Below, piece by piece: positions 33,374 through 43,951 of a DNA stretch of 64,000 bases. Below the pieces are notes generated by a model. It was not told the DNA's origin, ran no database searches, and was given only the letters and a program-made list of their open reading frames with translations. The translations under genes and the position numbers were made by a program. How positions within the stretch are numbered: the stretch's first letter is position 1; every line of letters starts with the position of its first letter. The DNA comes from Gonocerus acuteangulatus (lineage: Eukaryota > Arthropoda > Insecta > Hemiptera > Coreidae): positions 62,147,507 to 62,211,506 of the forward strand of contig OX328124.1 in the NCBI GenBank assembly GCA_946811695.1. The letters run 5' to 3'.

Positions 33374-33744
33374 AGACACCGCAAATCTGCGAGTTGCACA
33401 ATAATACTTGTAGGAGTCAAGGGACCTAACTCGCCTCTATCTCCAGTTCATCGGTAAATTTCGTGAAGCTAAATTATCTGACTATATAATCTGTCTTTTG
33501 CCAACACACACTGTCTCAACATTGAACTTATTTATTATTCTTAACAAAATATTAATAAGATATTTAATAAAATATCTTTTTTCCATTCCTATCCTACTAA
33601 ATTCTGTATGATTTATTTCATTACTTGTCTTTCATGGAGCAAATTAATTTTTTTTTAATCCGCCTCTTCTCTCATGTCTATCTGCTGATTGAAATCTGCA
33701 GTCTATTTGCCCTCTGTAAACATCCAGTAAAATATTATCAAATT

Positions 33745-33795
33745 AAATGCGAAAACATAAAGGAATATATTATATTCCTTTATGTTTTCGCATTT
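33745..33795. repeat. Perfect 25-bp palindrome in right arm
   Basis: Same palindrome as 29920-29970; the single centre base is T here and A there, as expected for the two strands. Confidence 0.9.
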
Positions 33796-33953
33796 ATCTT
33801 CTAAGAGACCCACCGAGTGAAAAGAAAAGAGTAAAAAGCATATACTATTAAGAAAAAGACACTACTACGGTGGTACACGTTAATGACATAAAAAAAATGT
33901 TATAATAATGTTTGCTCTCTTTTTATCTAAACCTGGAATATTAACAAAAAATA

Positions 33954-35150
33954 TGTATTTAGATAAAATTGTTTTCCATAAATTTACTACATATTTATAT
34001 TTACTTCAATAACTCATATATAACAAAGTTTAAACATTAGCTAAACAATAATTCTAAATAGAATACACAGTATAACAAACTTGGAATTTATGAGAATGGA
34101 GTGGAATTACTACAAACGGGAATGCTTCAGCAAATAACTTTTGTAATTTGTTACTAGCAGACGTAGACAACAGAAGATTTCTCAGAAATATATAGAGAAA
34201 AGCGATTTTCTCTATTTAAAGTAAAGTATGTAATTCATACAAATTATATTAAATAAATCTGATATGAACGGATATAATGCAGAAGAATATGCTTGACCGT
34301 ATTGATCAAAACTCGTTGGCGCTGTCCCAAACTTGTATTGGTTCTATCAACTTTTAAACGTCACTCCACAGCTTTCAAATGCAATAGCAAGAGCTCTCTT
34401 TTCTGGCATACAGAATTTACCTAACACTAATTCAATATTTAACAAAAAAAAAAATTAATCAAGTTGAATCGTCCAATGAAGTTCACAATATAATTATCTT
34501 TCCAGGTTTTTTATCAATGAAAATATAATTGAGGCTTTCCCGACCAGGAGGGTCAATTGTAGAACAAAATGCACGAGTTCAACCCTTCTGGTCCACGCAG
34601 CTATCGCTCAAACCGAATCCCTCGCTTTTTTAAGTGGACTTTTCGTATTGTACAAAGGAAACTCAACAAACTGCTCAATATAAATAAAAACAATTACTGG
34701 TGAAATCGCCCTTCTGGTCGGTAGCACCTCAACTAATTAATCATCATTTCACTTCTTCTTACACCTAACTCGCAGCCCCAAATGAATTTTTTTCCCACTA
34801 CTCACAAAGGGAGAACACGACGTCACCCTCTAGTTAAGTACTACACATACAAAAATTTTCGTTTGAATCGGTGAGGGCCTCGTCGTGACTCCCCTTGTCA
34901 GTCATTGTGCTACTTGTCATCGTTCTTCATCTAATAAGTTTAAGAGTTAACATCCCGTTTTCGATCTGTATAATTTTAACATATTTAACAACTAATTATT
35001 TCATTTTCATGCTCACATTCCAATGTTTTCTTTGTATTTGCTAGTTTCTCCCTTTCAACCTGCCTAGGCCAAACTCCATTATTCCAAATTTCTCAATTTC
35101 CTGGTAACATTCTGACACTAAAACCAGCTTCAATTCTATTTAGATCCTTT
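33954..35150. other. Unassigned DNA
   Basis: No gene. Two segments sharing 'cttctggtc' (34585-34600 and 34708-34720) within GC-richer patches could belong to an unrecognised repeat. Confidence 0.45.
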
Positions 35151-35345
35151 AAATTTCTGTGGGGCCTCCCTGTGATCTAGTGGCTAACGTCTTTGATTCT
35201 CATGCGGGAGATAGGCGGTACGGTTCGACCTGCATCTCGGATTTTTCTCATTTTAGGACCCGTTGAGAAAATTCCCTGCTACATCATGGATGCAGGCGCT
35301 AACGAAAAGTTAGGTGAGTCGTAAAAAAATAAATAAATTGCTGTG
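35151..35345 (+). mobile_element. tRNA-derived SINE, family 1, with target-site duplication
   Basis: AAATTTCTGTG (35151-35161) and AAATTGCTGTG (35335-35345) form an 11-bp duplication with one mismatch. The head has TGATCTAGTGGCTAACG as A box and GGTTCGACC as a mutated B box. The body 'atttttctcattttaggac', 'gagaaaattccctg' matches the copy at 3676. It ends GGCGCTAAC...GTGAGTCGTAAAAAAATAAATAAAT, the shared 3' tail type. Confidence 0.75.
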
Positions 35346-37500
35346 TGAAGACTATTTAACTCCTAAGCCTCAATTTTACTAAATCCACTGATTAATACAA
35401 TCATTCCACTTCTTTGTTCAAAATACAAATCCCTTCCTCTCTCTTATTTCTGGATGAATAAGTAAGAAATATTGTGTCCATTTTGTATATCACTGTACGA
35501 AATACAAAGGCATTTAAATTGTCAACTTAAGGTACATTTTTATGGCTATTGACATCTACTACTCTTACATACAAATGTGGAACAAGTGAAATGCTCTTCA
35601 GACTACAAACGATATCATAAATACAAGAATATTCTTCAAATGAATCAGAGAAAGCTTGCCCAAAGCTTACGGTCAAATGGTTAATACAAGACAGCTTTTG
35701 GTATTCCTGCTACAAGACATTTTGTTCAATATTAAAAAGAAAAAGGGGAAAAAAATCCTTCGTGATGTAAATAGTTATGACACACGACTATCTTGAAGCT
35801 AACCCCTTCCTGCCCTCTCCTGAAATGTCATATTGTCCATAAAGGAGAGTTGAAACACGGTCCATAGGTTATACTGCCTATAGTAAAGCCCTTACGTGTC
35901 CAGACTCGGTAAAATAAATCGCCTTCCATAAGGGAACATTAACTCAATCATGGAGTTACTCACTTAAACGACAGTAATAAACCTTCAGACTTATGTACTT
36001 CGGTGTTATGGCTGTAATAAGAGGAAATTTTATACACTTCACATGGTATTATTTTAAATCAAATAGACTTACTGCAAATATACTTAACTCTTTCGATGAT
36101 TACTTTTTATTTTTGTTTAGGAAATTTAAGATACTTGAAATACCAAAAACATTCATAATAAAGCAATCTTTCAGCTGATTAGAATATATTTTTCTTCCAT
36201 TTTTGACTTCCAACCTATCTTATTTATCTTGCCAATTAGGTGATAAATAAAACCCTTCGAACAATATTGCTCCTCCTCAAAGTTTATGTATATCAATGCA
36301 CTTGAGAAATACCTTAATTCGAATTTTATACTGTTAAAAGGCGGCATTCGGAATGCAAACACAATCTACAAAATTTACACTAAAGAGGATTTCTAATTAG
36401 GTTTCAGTATTTGTAAAGGCTATCAAGGGCAGAGAAGCCCCTTCGCTACAACTTACCGACAACTTTAAACTCTCTCTGCCGAAATTATAGCGAAGGACGG
36501 TGCCGACTCCAGAGTATCTTTCCTTCCTCACCAACAGGAGGAGGCTCTATGTTCTGTAAACAATGGTGAGGGCACGTCAGGTGTCGTCAGACTGTAAATA
36601 GCTTTAATTAAAGGCGTTTCCATTTAGAGCGAGAAGCCGTGGCGGGGGGGGGGGGGGAGAGGGAGGGTTGTTCTAATGGAACCAGGGACTGGCGGACAAT
36701 TTGGTAGGCAAATTCCTATAGCCTGGGGACAGTCTGCGTATATTGCCAGCAACACAAACCTAACTCTATATAGTACTACTTACATTATCATACATTTCTT
36801 ATTTATTTATCCCCTTACTTCATCTTAGGGGAGGGGAGAGGAAAATTGAGGGAAGGGGGAAAGTTAGAGAGAGAAGGAGAGAGGCAGAGGGAGTGATAGG
36901 CAAATAGGAGATTTAATGCGGAAAATGGAGTCGGAAATCTAAATTGCAATCAGTTTCTGTTTTTGAGGTCTTGTAACTAACATGTTCCTATTTTGTCTTT
37001 TATAGAAAAATCAGGTAAAGTTGCCAAGCCTAAATAAATTATATTTTTGAGAAACTTAATAATTGTTCAACTACGAGGTCCAACAAGGAATGACAATTTT
37101 TGTTAAGCTACTCAGACCAAACAATCATATCTAAAAGACAAAGTAATATTTACAGTACGCCAAAAAATAAGTTTCCTACATTATAAAGGACCATTTTGTA
37201 GAATTTTTATTTCGAAATGTGCTTTTAGCGATCTGGAGATTATTGCATGTCTAATAGAAACATTAGATGGCCCCAAACATTAGAGAACCCCCAGCTGAAA
37301 AGAGAACCGAGAAATGACCAGGCCAATAAAGAAGACAAGACACGGAACTGTACTATATCCATGAAAATGGATTGAATGTCAAGCCGAAAATAAAACTCTT
37401 TTTTTAACAAAATGTAGTTTTATTTAGCATCCAACTGAATTCGGGATTCAGTCTACACCTTTTAAAATCATCTAAGAAGTCTCGAATCAATACACGAGGG
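35346..37500. other. Unassigned DNA with GC-richer patches
   Basis: No supported gene. The patches at 35790-35930, 36420-36600 and a G-rich/GA-rich tract at 36640-36900 stand out by composition only. The frames at 35993-36178 and 36171-36362 carry no motif. Confidence 0.45.
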
Positions 37501-37502
37501 CA

Positions 37503-37735
37503 CAGAGGAGCAGATAGTGTAAAGGTATCTGATTCTTGAACTTTACCGCACACTAAGGAGATAATATGGTCAGTGTGGAGTTTCCCCTTTGTTGGAACCC
37601 ATTAATTAATAAATTAATTGAAGTCCGGGCGGACTTAGGACTATTGAAGATAGAATCTTTCGTGGATTCGAATTCTTAAATCAGGCCCTCCAGCATAATA
37701 GTCCAGTACTCTACCGCTGAGCTAACCTCGCCCTC
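37503..37735 (-). mobile_element. tRNA-derived SINE, third head type (minus strand)
   Basis: On the minus strand the first 75 bases read as a tRNA: GAGGGCGAGG, A box TTAGCTCAGCGGTAGAG, B box GAATTCGAATCC. The 3' acceptor side does not pair with the 5' end, so it is a SINE head, not a tRNA gene. The body includes a small AAGTCCG/CGGACTT palindrome. The far end near 37503 was set by loss of GC-rich character and is uncertain. Confidence 0.6.
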
Positions 37736-38043
37736 TCTTATTAGTAAAGTAAGCCCTCATACTCATCTAATGAGTAAAACGTATCAGTTGAATAAATAGA
37801 TAACTTTGTGAATAAATTTCATGTACAGATTAATGATAATTATTTAAAATTTCCTATTAGCAAATTATAGTTGACTTGCGACATTTTTAAAAATGAAAAA
37901 AAAAATAAAACAGTTTCATGTATTCTCAAAAATTACAAACAATAATATTATCATTATCTTATCAGTTTCATATTCCTATATATTTACTCATTGACATGTA
38001 GATTACTACATAATTTTTTCAATAACCTTTCATTTTAAAAATA

Positions 38044-38179
38044 ACTATAAAATAAACCACGTGCTGCTGGCATTAGAAAAGGGTGGTAACCTGTAGATAG
38101 CCCGGCGCTAATAGCCAAATAGTTGATGTGCCGTTAAAAACGAAAAAAACAAAAACAAAAAAAAAATACTATAAAATAA
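38044..38179 (+). mobile_element. 5'-truncated SINE, family 2, with perfect target-site duplication
   Basis: ACTATAAAATAA lies at 38044-38055 and 38168-38179. Between them are 112 bases: the 3' body ('tagaaaagggtggtaacct', 'gtagatagccc') and the shared tail GGCGCTAATAGCC...GTTGATGTGCC, then an A-rich tail. The tRNA head is missing, so it arose by incomplete reverse transcription. It shows directly that the GGCGCTAA...TGTGCC motif is the 3' end of family 2. Confidence 0.85.
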
Positions 38180-41065
38180 GAGTGTTAAGAGGATTAAATT
38201 ACAATGCTGAGACTAAATATTATGTGAATATTTTAGATTAGATTCATTGCATACAAAAACTTAATGAGATAGAATGATGTATGCCGCTTAACGTATGGAA
38301 TGCATAAAGAAAAAAAAAAGAGACTTAATAATAATAAATAATAATTGAATTCATTCGTTAAGTATATTGAATTTTTAAAAGCAGGACCGTTAACTTATTT
38401 TCAATTGAATTATATATAATGTATTCCTGGTTTTAGTGGAAAGAGGCTTACTGAGAAAATGTTTTATCCACGAAGGTGTAGTATGGTGTTGGGATAATGG
38501 GATAGGCCTGTAGCTGTGGCTATATCATAATTAGTGGCATTAGGGTTAGCATATTCGGCTGGTAAGAGATTGATTTTATTACCCTTCACACCACAATCGC
38601 CACTTAACCTAAACTATCTGGTTGTTTTCTAAACTGGGTGCACGAACCATGTTTCCTAAAGCAGTATATAGTCCGATAACGTACAGTAGTTAGTAAGTTC
38701 GGTTGAAAAGAGTGGACTGGACTGCAAAATGTCTCTAACGTAGGAACAAATACTGAAACAATTTCCAAAACGAAATGCCTGTTATTAATTAGGGCGGTGG
38801 AAAATTGCGAAATTCCATTTCTGTAAGATGAAAACACTGAAATGTTCTCCAGAATTTAGTGTCTTCTTATCAGAGTTGAGCAAAATCGCTTAATTTGTTT
38901 CCCATGGGACGTTTTTTTTTTTTCTAAATGTCCCTTGCAAAAGGTGATTTTAACATTAATTTCTTGATTTTATTTGAACAAAATCCTTAAATGGTACCTA
39001 GAATAGTTTCTTTCTTCAAGGAAGGACAAGTATATTTTAACATATTTTTTCGTTGTTAACCCTGTGACGGCCTTTCTTTTGATTAGGATTAATTTTATAC
39101 TGGCTAGGAAAGATACGTTACTTGTACATAAACTGTACGATAAAATGAATGTTATTTAATAAAGATACATTAAAATTACAATAAACAATATGTTTATTCA
39201 TTTATTTATTTATTTTATACAATATAAATTCAAGTAAATAAAACTAGATAGTAATAGTAATAGTATAGCCATTGAATTAAAGGTAACTCATTCGACTAAA
39301 TTTTAACTTTTATAAAATCGTGTTTGTATAATAATAAGTTTGTTTATTATTTTACAGAATTCTTCCAAGATTAAATAGCCCAGCTGTTTAAAAGTAGTTG
39401 TGTTTTTAACACCAAGCATAGAAAATATTTCCATTTCTTAAATTGTTATAATTCTCACAAAAGGTACCTACAGTCCTCCATTGTGGTTTTTATGTTATAT
39501 ACATATAAGTCGAAAACGATTTTTGTAGATATACAGATTTCCTTCTTTTCTAGGGCAATACAGATATAACCGTTAGTATGATAAAGAACGACGAACGCAA
39601 CGATGTGAGTCACTTATAGAGTTAATGATGGATGTATAAGACAGTATTAAAGGAGGTTCCTTTACTAGTTGATGACGTAGAAAGAGATACATTGGAAGAT
39701 GTTGGTTGTGATGAAGAGCAGTATTGAGAACATCAGCAGGCCCATAACCAGAGCTCAAAGGTATGTCGTAAATTCCCTCAAGATTGGTGAATAAATTACC
39801 CTTAGAACACTTTATTACTACTTCACAAATACCATCATTCCGTTTCATGTACTAACTTCTTGATATCTAGTAAGGAGAGGATTACTCATAGCAGGTAATA
39901 TGAGCATCAACGCGTATAAATAAATATTGCTCTTATGCCTCAATAAATGTTTAAGGATAGCCACTGTGTTCAAACATATAAACTCACCCTGAAACATTTG
40001 ACTATTTTGATTGTATACTAAAATACGCCGCATGTGCGTCATCACAAACCCACTAGTTGTTGTTGCATGACGCCGCATGTGCGTCATGTGAGCTACCTGG
40101 CAAGCTGGGAGAGAACGTTAAAACGTTTTGGGGATCGGCTACAAACCTCCAGGCTGGTTTATTCGTTCCTCCGTCGTCTCAGGTAGTCTTTCGATTGCCT
40201 TATTCTGGAATCGCTCCGGGCTTAGACCTTTCTGTGAATTTTTGCAGGAGTTTCTTTACCATATGTGGTTCACGATAAAAAAAAAACAAAAAAAAAACAT
40301 GTTTCTGAAGGAAATTATCCAGAATTTTCAATGGGTAAGTTATTATTTCACATTAACAAAACAAATGAAATCATAAAATGAAAAAAACACCATTTGTTGG
40401 ATTGTTTGGGGTTTAGCACTCCCGCAGTCAATGTATGAAACAATGTGCAATTGCTCGAGCATGTGTGGTTTAGATTGACATTCAGTAAGTACACAGGTCA
40501 TAGGCACTGCTGGGCAAACTATTCGTGCCCGCACTATCTAAACGGTCTTGATGAAGAACGGTGCTCATTTTTACCATTGGGCTACCTTTTATGAGCTGGG
40601 AAGCAATTGGGTTTTAACTTTTCTGTAAGGCTTGCCATTGTAGGAGTAAAAACCGACTCAACCATTCGAATTCATTTTTGGAACATTATGTAATTTTTGA
40701 GATATATTGAGCATCCAGAAATTTCTACAAAACAAAACATTTACCTTAAAAAGCAATTACGGATAAATACCTAAGAGATATATTGCTTAAATTGGCATTT
40801 AAAAAGCAAATACAATTTTGATTGATTTATCTACTCTCTTGGGAGAAAGGAAGGTGAGAGGGTTCCTGTTTGCCGAACACTCAGGCTAGATCCAGTCCAA
40901 TATTTGCAGATCTACAGAACGAGCTATCCGAACCATATCCTGTTCTATAGAAATAAACCAAGCATCATTAAACTTGTTCAATGTGGTTATATCCGTATAA
41001 TGGCGAAGGGCAAGAGAAGGTATAATAATCTTTAAATTGTTTCTAAGCCAGGAGTAATATACAAA
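38180..41065. other. Unassigned DNA up to assembly gap
   Basis: No gene is supported. Overlapping minus-strand frames (39573-39848 of 91 codons, 39845-40087) and plus-strand frames (40057-40376) have no recognisable domain. The string 'catgtgcgtcat' occurs twice (40031-40042, 40076-40087) in a CG-containing 55-base local repeat, 'gacgccgcatgtgcgtcatg' being the longer copy. Confidence 0.4.
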
Positions 41066-41265
41066 NNNNNNNNNNNNNNNNNNNNNNNNNNNNNNNNNNN
41101 NNNNNNNNNNNNNNNNNNNNNNNNNNNNNNNNNNNNNNNNNNNNNNNNNNNNNNNNNNNNNNNNNNNNNNNNNNNNNNNNNNNNNNNNNNNNNNNNNNNN
41201 NNNNNNNNNNNNNNNNNNNNNNNNNNNNNNNNNNNNNNNNNNNNNNNNNNNNNNNNNNNNNNNNN
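41066..41265. other. Assembly gap (200 N)
   Basis: Exactly 200 N, so probably a placeholder length. The 132-codon frame across it is meaningless. Confidence 0.99.
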
Positions 41266-41418
41266 ACCTATACCAAGTTTCCTTGCAGTAAATAACAAAT
41301 TATGGTAGGTATAGGCAAAATAATACTTCTGGAATGTCAATCGTTTGTTATACTTATCCAGTATACCAAATGATGTGGCGTAAACAAAAAAACTATGGCT
41401 GCTGTATTTTATACATAG

Positions 41419-42773
41419 AGGGTGATTCACGTCTAAGTAGACGTGATACGATTGGAAAGTTTTTTATTTTAGAGATTTGTCACATTTCGTGTTTTCCAAT
41501 TTTTAATTGATTTATCTCTTAAACGATGTAGTTGGCACTATAAAAATTGCTAATGTATTTAAAAATTTGAAATTTGCCGAAATTGCAATTGGGCCTATTT
41601 CAACTTGGACAGTGGTTCCATCCACAGTCTAACAACACTGCTGCTTTTTGCAGGACAGTCTGCGGAACGTCTTCCAATGCAATAGGTTGTTCGTGTTGAG
41701 GGAGGTTTAAAAATATGTTAAATGGAATCCGTTGGGAATCAGGATTGGCTGAAGATGATATGCGTCCAAAATCCCGCACCACACGTTAACTTGGAGCTGA
41801 TACTGATTGTGTGGCCTTCACACGGCATAAGGATTAGCATGAGACTAAGTATGCGAATTGAGACTGTTAAATATTCCATCATCAGCTTTGTCTGTCCACA
41901 AAATATTGCAGCCGAACTGAGGATTAACACTTTTCCTGTCGCAATGTTTTGCACAATTATAAGTTTTATTTCAAATTATATTTGAAAAAAAAAAATCAAA
42001 TTATCTGTAAATTTTGGATTACAATTATTTACCTGCCCTGAAATGTTTCTGAATTCTCCCCTCAAAATTTTTAGTCAAAACTGAGTGCCAAATACATCAT
42101 GTAAAAAAAAAAAAATCAATTAAAAATTGGAAATCAAGAAATGTGACAAATCTCTAAAATGAAAAACTCTCAGTATCTTTCAGTTACTTTTATTTCCTCT
42201 GGACTGGGCAATGGATACACAGAGCTTGGCCGATAAAAAATGAATAACTTTTCATTTCTTCACACAAGGTATCTGAAAGTAACAGAACTACATTCCACAT
42301 TCTTTTGACAAAAGGGAGCCAATCGTTCGATTTAATCCTCAATAAACCTCCACTTCATTTGCATGGATTTAATGCTTACTAAATGTAGAAGTTTTCGTGT
42401 AAGTATTGAATCTGAAGTCCGTTAGAGGGCTGAGGAAATAATTCGAGAAAAACTCTGATTCATCGATAAAAACAGAAGTTATTGGACGTCCAGAAAGTAT
42501 CTTTTAAAAATAGTTTTAGTGAATTAAATTACTGTTTTTTTAAAGGAAATTTTGTCTATTTTATGATAGAATAATTAGAATTTAATTATCTTGAATAATT
42601 TTTGAGCAATCCTTTCTAATTCATTAAAAAAAACATGACTACGTTAAAAAAAACAGAAAATTGGACATAGCTCCTTTTCCTTTCGGAATCGGACCATACT
42701 TCAAATGAACTTTCTTGGAAATTATGTCTACAATCACCTCCTAGTGTTTGAATACTTAGACCTGAATCACCCT
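41419..42773. mobile_element. Tc1/mariner-type DNA transposon relic
   Basis: Ends: AGGGTGATTCACGTCTAAGT at left (41419-41438) and the complement of AGGGTGATTCAGGTCTAAGT at right (42754-42773), one mismatch. A second inverted pair is 41455-41514 with 42108-42167 (around 'gatttgtcacattt'). A broken transposase lies between them on the minus strand. The extra 600 bases on the right, with their own small inverted repeat ('gtatctttcagttac' at 42173 and its complement near 42270), suggest a nested insertion or an internal rearrangement. Confidence 0.65.
41600..41931 (-). pseudogene. DDE transposase fragment, Tc1/mariner-like (decayed)
   Basis: A minus-strand frame with at least three stop codons reads NILWTDKADDGIFNSLNSHT, stop, SHANPYAV, stop, then QYQLQVNVWCGILDAYHL and LIPNG. 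The order W(S/T)D-EA-F, N-SH-WS--NPHAV, VNVWCGI, P-(F/I)I is that of arthropod Tc1/mariner-like DDE transposases, with the first catalytic Asp in WTD. The second and third acidic residues are not recognisable. In-frame stops and loss of the DGAP-H region make it non-functional. The open frames on either strand over this stretch are shadows. Confidence 0.65.
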
Positions 42774-42792
42774 GTGTGCATGTATGTGTGTT

Positions 42793-42798
<6 letters not shown>

Positions 42799-42836
<38 letters not shown>
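42799..42836. repeat. (TA)n microsatellite
   Basis: About 19 TA units, followed by a short GATA run (42856-42870). Confidence 0.95.
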
Positions 42837-42837
<1 letters not shown>

Positions 42838-42879
42838 GTAGATAGTTAGTAGATAGAAAGATAGATAGATAGACTGATA

Positions 42880-43480
42880 TAAATTTTAACGGGTGTCATT
42901 ATCGGTATCAGGTAGGTAGGATTGATAAATTTCCTAAGAATGTTTTCGCTAATTCTTTCATTACTGCAACCTCAATAGCTACATTCCTACAGTGCTTAAA
43001 AAAATAATCTTGCGAACTTATAAAGAGCACATTCAGCCAGGCAGCGAGTACTATAATATTCATAAAGGGTTTTTATGTTATTCTTCCTTCACGAGCTGAC
43101 TCTATATATCAAAATACAAGTAACCTATTTATGTACTTTGGAGAATAATCTCAAATGTTCCAACAAAACAAAAATTACAGCCGCAAGGGAAACATGATTA
43201 ATTTAGATAGGAGTAATTGAAGACAGGTTAACCCCAACCCCTTGACCCTAACGAGACGGCAACCCGCATGACCTTAGATGCCCGCGGAGCGGAGTCCGTT
43301 TCACTTTCATGGTTCCACAGGACGTTATCAAAAATACGTCAGCTCCCACTGCCCATCTATTCACAATTATCCTAATACGCATTCATTAGTTTTCCTTTTC
43401 CTTCAATATATTCTCATTCTGGATCCAGCCAACAGCAGAATCCCCATTAAATAGGGTAAAATTGTACTTTTATGAACTCT
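42880..43480. other. Unassigned DNA
   Basis: No gene; a GC-richer patch at 43220-43330 is unassigned. Confidence 0.45.
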
Positions 43481-43539
43481 AGTGGATAAAAGGGTGACTA
43501 GAGCTTACAATACGTATCGAAGAAATGGCCTTGTGACAA

Positions 43540-43680
43540 AAGTGGCTATCTTGCAACGGTGCATGCCTGCCACGAAAGTATATATCAGGTCACAGGGCAT
43601 GCTTATTCATTGTTACGAAAGAGGCTATCTTGCAACGGTGCATGCCTGCCGGTTGTCACGAAAGTGGATATCAGGTGCAA
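43540..43680 (+). repeat. 79-bp imperfect tandem duplication
   Basis: GGCTATCTTGCAACGGTGCA followed by 'tgcctgcc' occurs at 43544 and 43623, each followed by 'cacgaaagt' and 'atatcaggt'. The open frame 43482-43685 across it shows no known protein. Confidence 0.8.
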
Positions 43681-43853
43681 AATAACTAAAATACGATAAA
43701 GGTTATTAATGAATTAGGTCGGCAGTGTCCTCCCCCTTCTAACCGGTAACCAATTTATGAAAATCTATTCTTACTTGAAACCGGGCGTCCAAGTGAAAGA
43801 ACAAAAACTGTAGCTACAATCTCACTAAAAGGTACATATATGTTATGTAAGAT

Positions 43854-43890
43854 ACATATATATGTGTATACATATGTGTATGTGTGTATG

Positions 43891-43926
<36 letters not shown>

Positions 43927-43951
43927 ATATATATATATATATATACATATA
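43854..43951. repeat. TA/TG-rich microsatellite flanking a foldback element
   Basis: Mixed TATG and TA repeats end exactly at the left end of the foldback element; the TA run continues on its far side (45684-45697). The element therefore inserted into the microsatellite. Confidence 0.9.

Larger units (their letters stand above)
32580..33953 (-). repeat. Right arm (B') of the large inverted repeat
   Basis: Reverse complement of 29771-31161 with a few per cent or less difference by eye. It contains the matching GA-rich tract (32745-32800), TA array (33176-33370) and 25-bp palindrome (33745-33795). The 105-codon minus-strand frame at 32673-32990 shows no known motif, and its counterpart in the left arm is broken by an indel, so it is not called. 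Confidence 0.85.

Noticed and set aside
28755..33953. Palindrome explained purely as a sequencing or assembly mirror artefact
   Set aside because: Not fully excluded, but the halves are not symmetrical: a unique 168-base spacer exists on one side, PLE pieces differ in extent, and arms differ by indels and TA length.
39573..40376. Overlapping frames of 73-91 codons as a possible host gene
   Set aside because: No domain, no codon pattern, open on both strands; no splice context to join them.
41032..41430. 132-codon minus-strand frame
   Set aside because: It runs through 200 N of the assembly gap.
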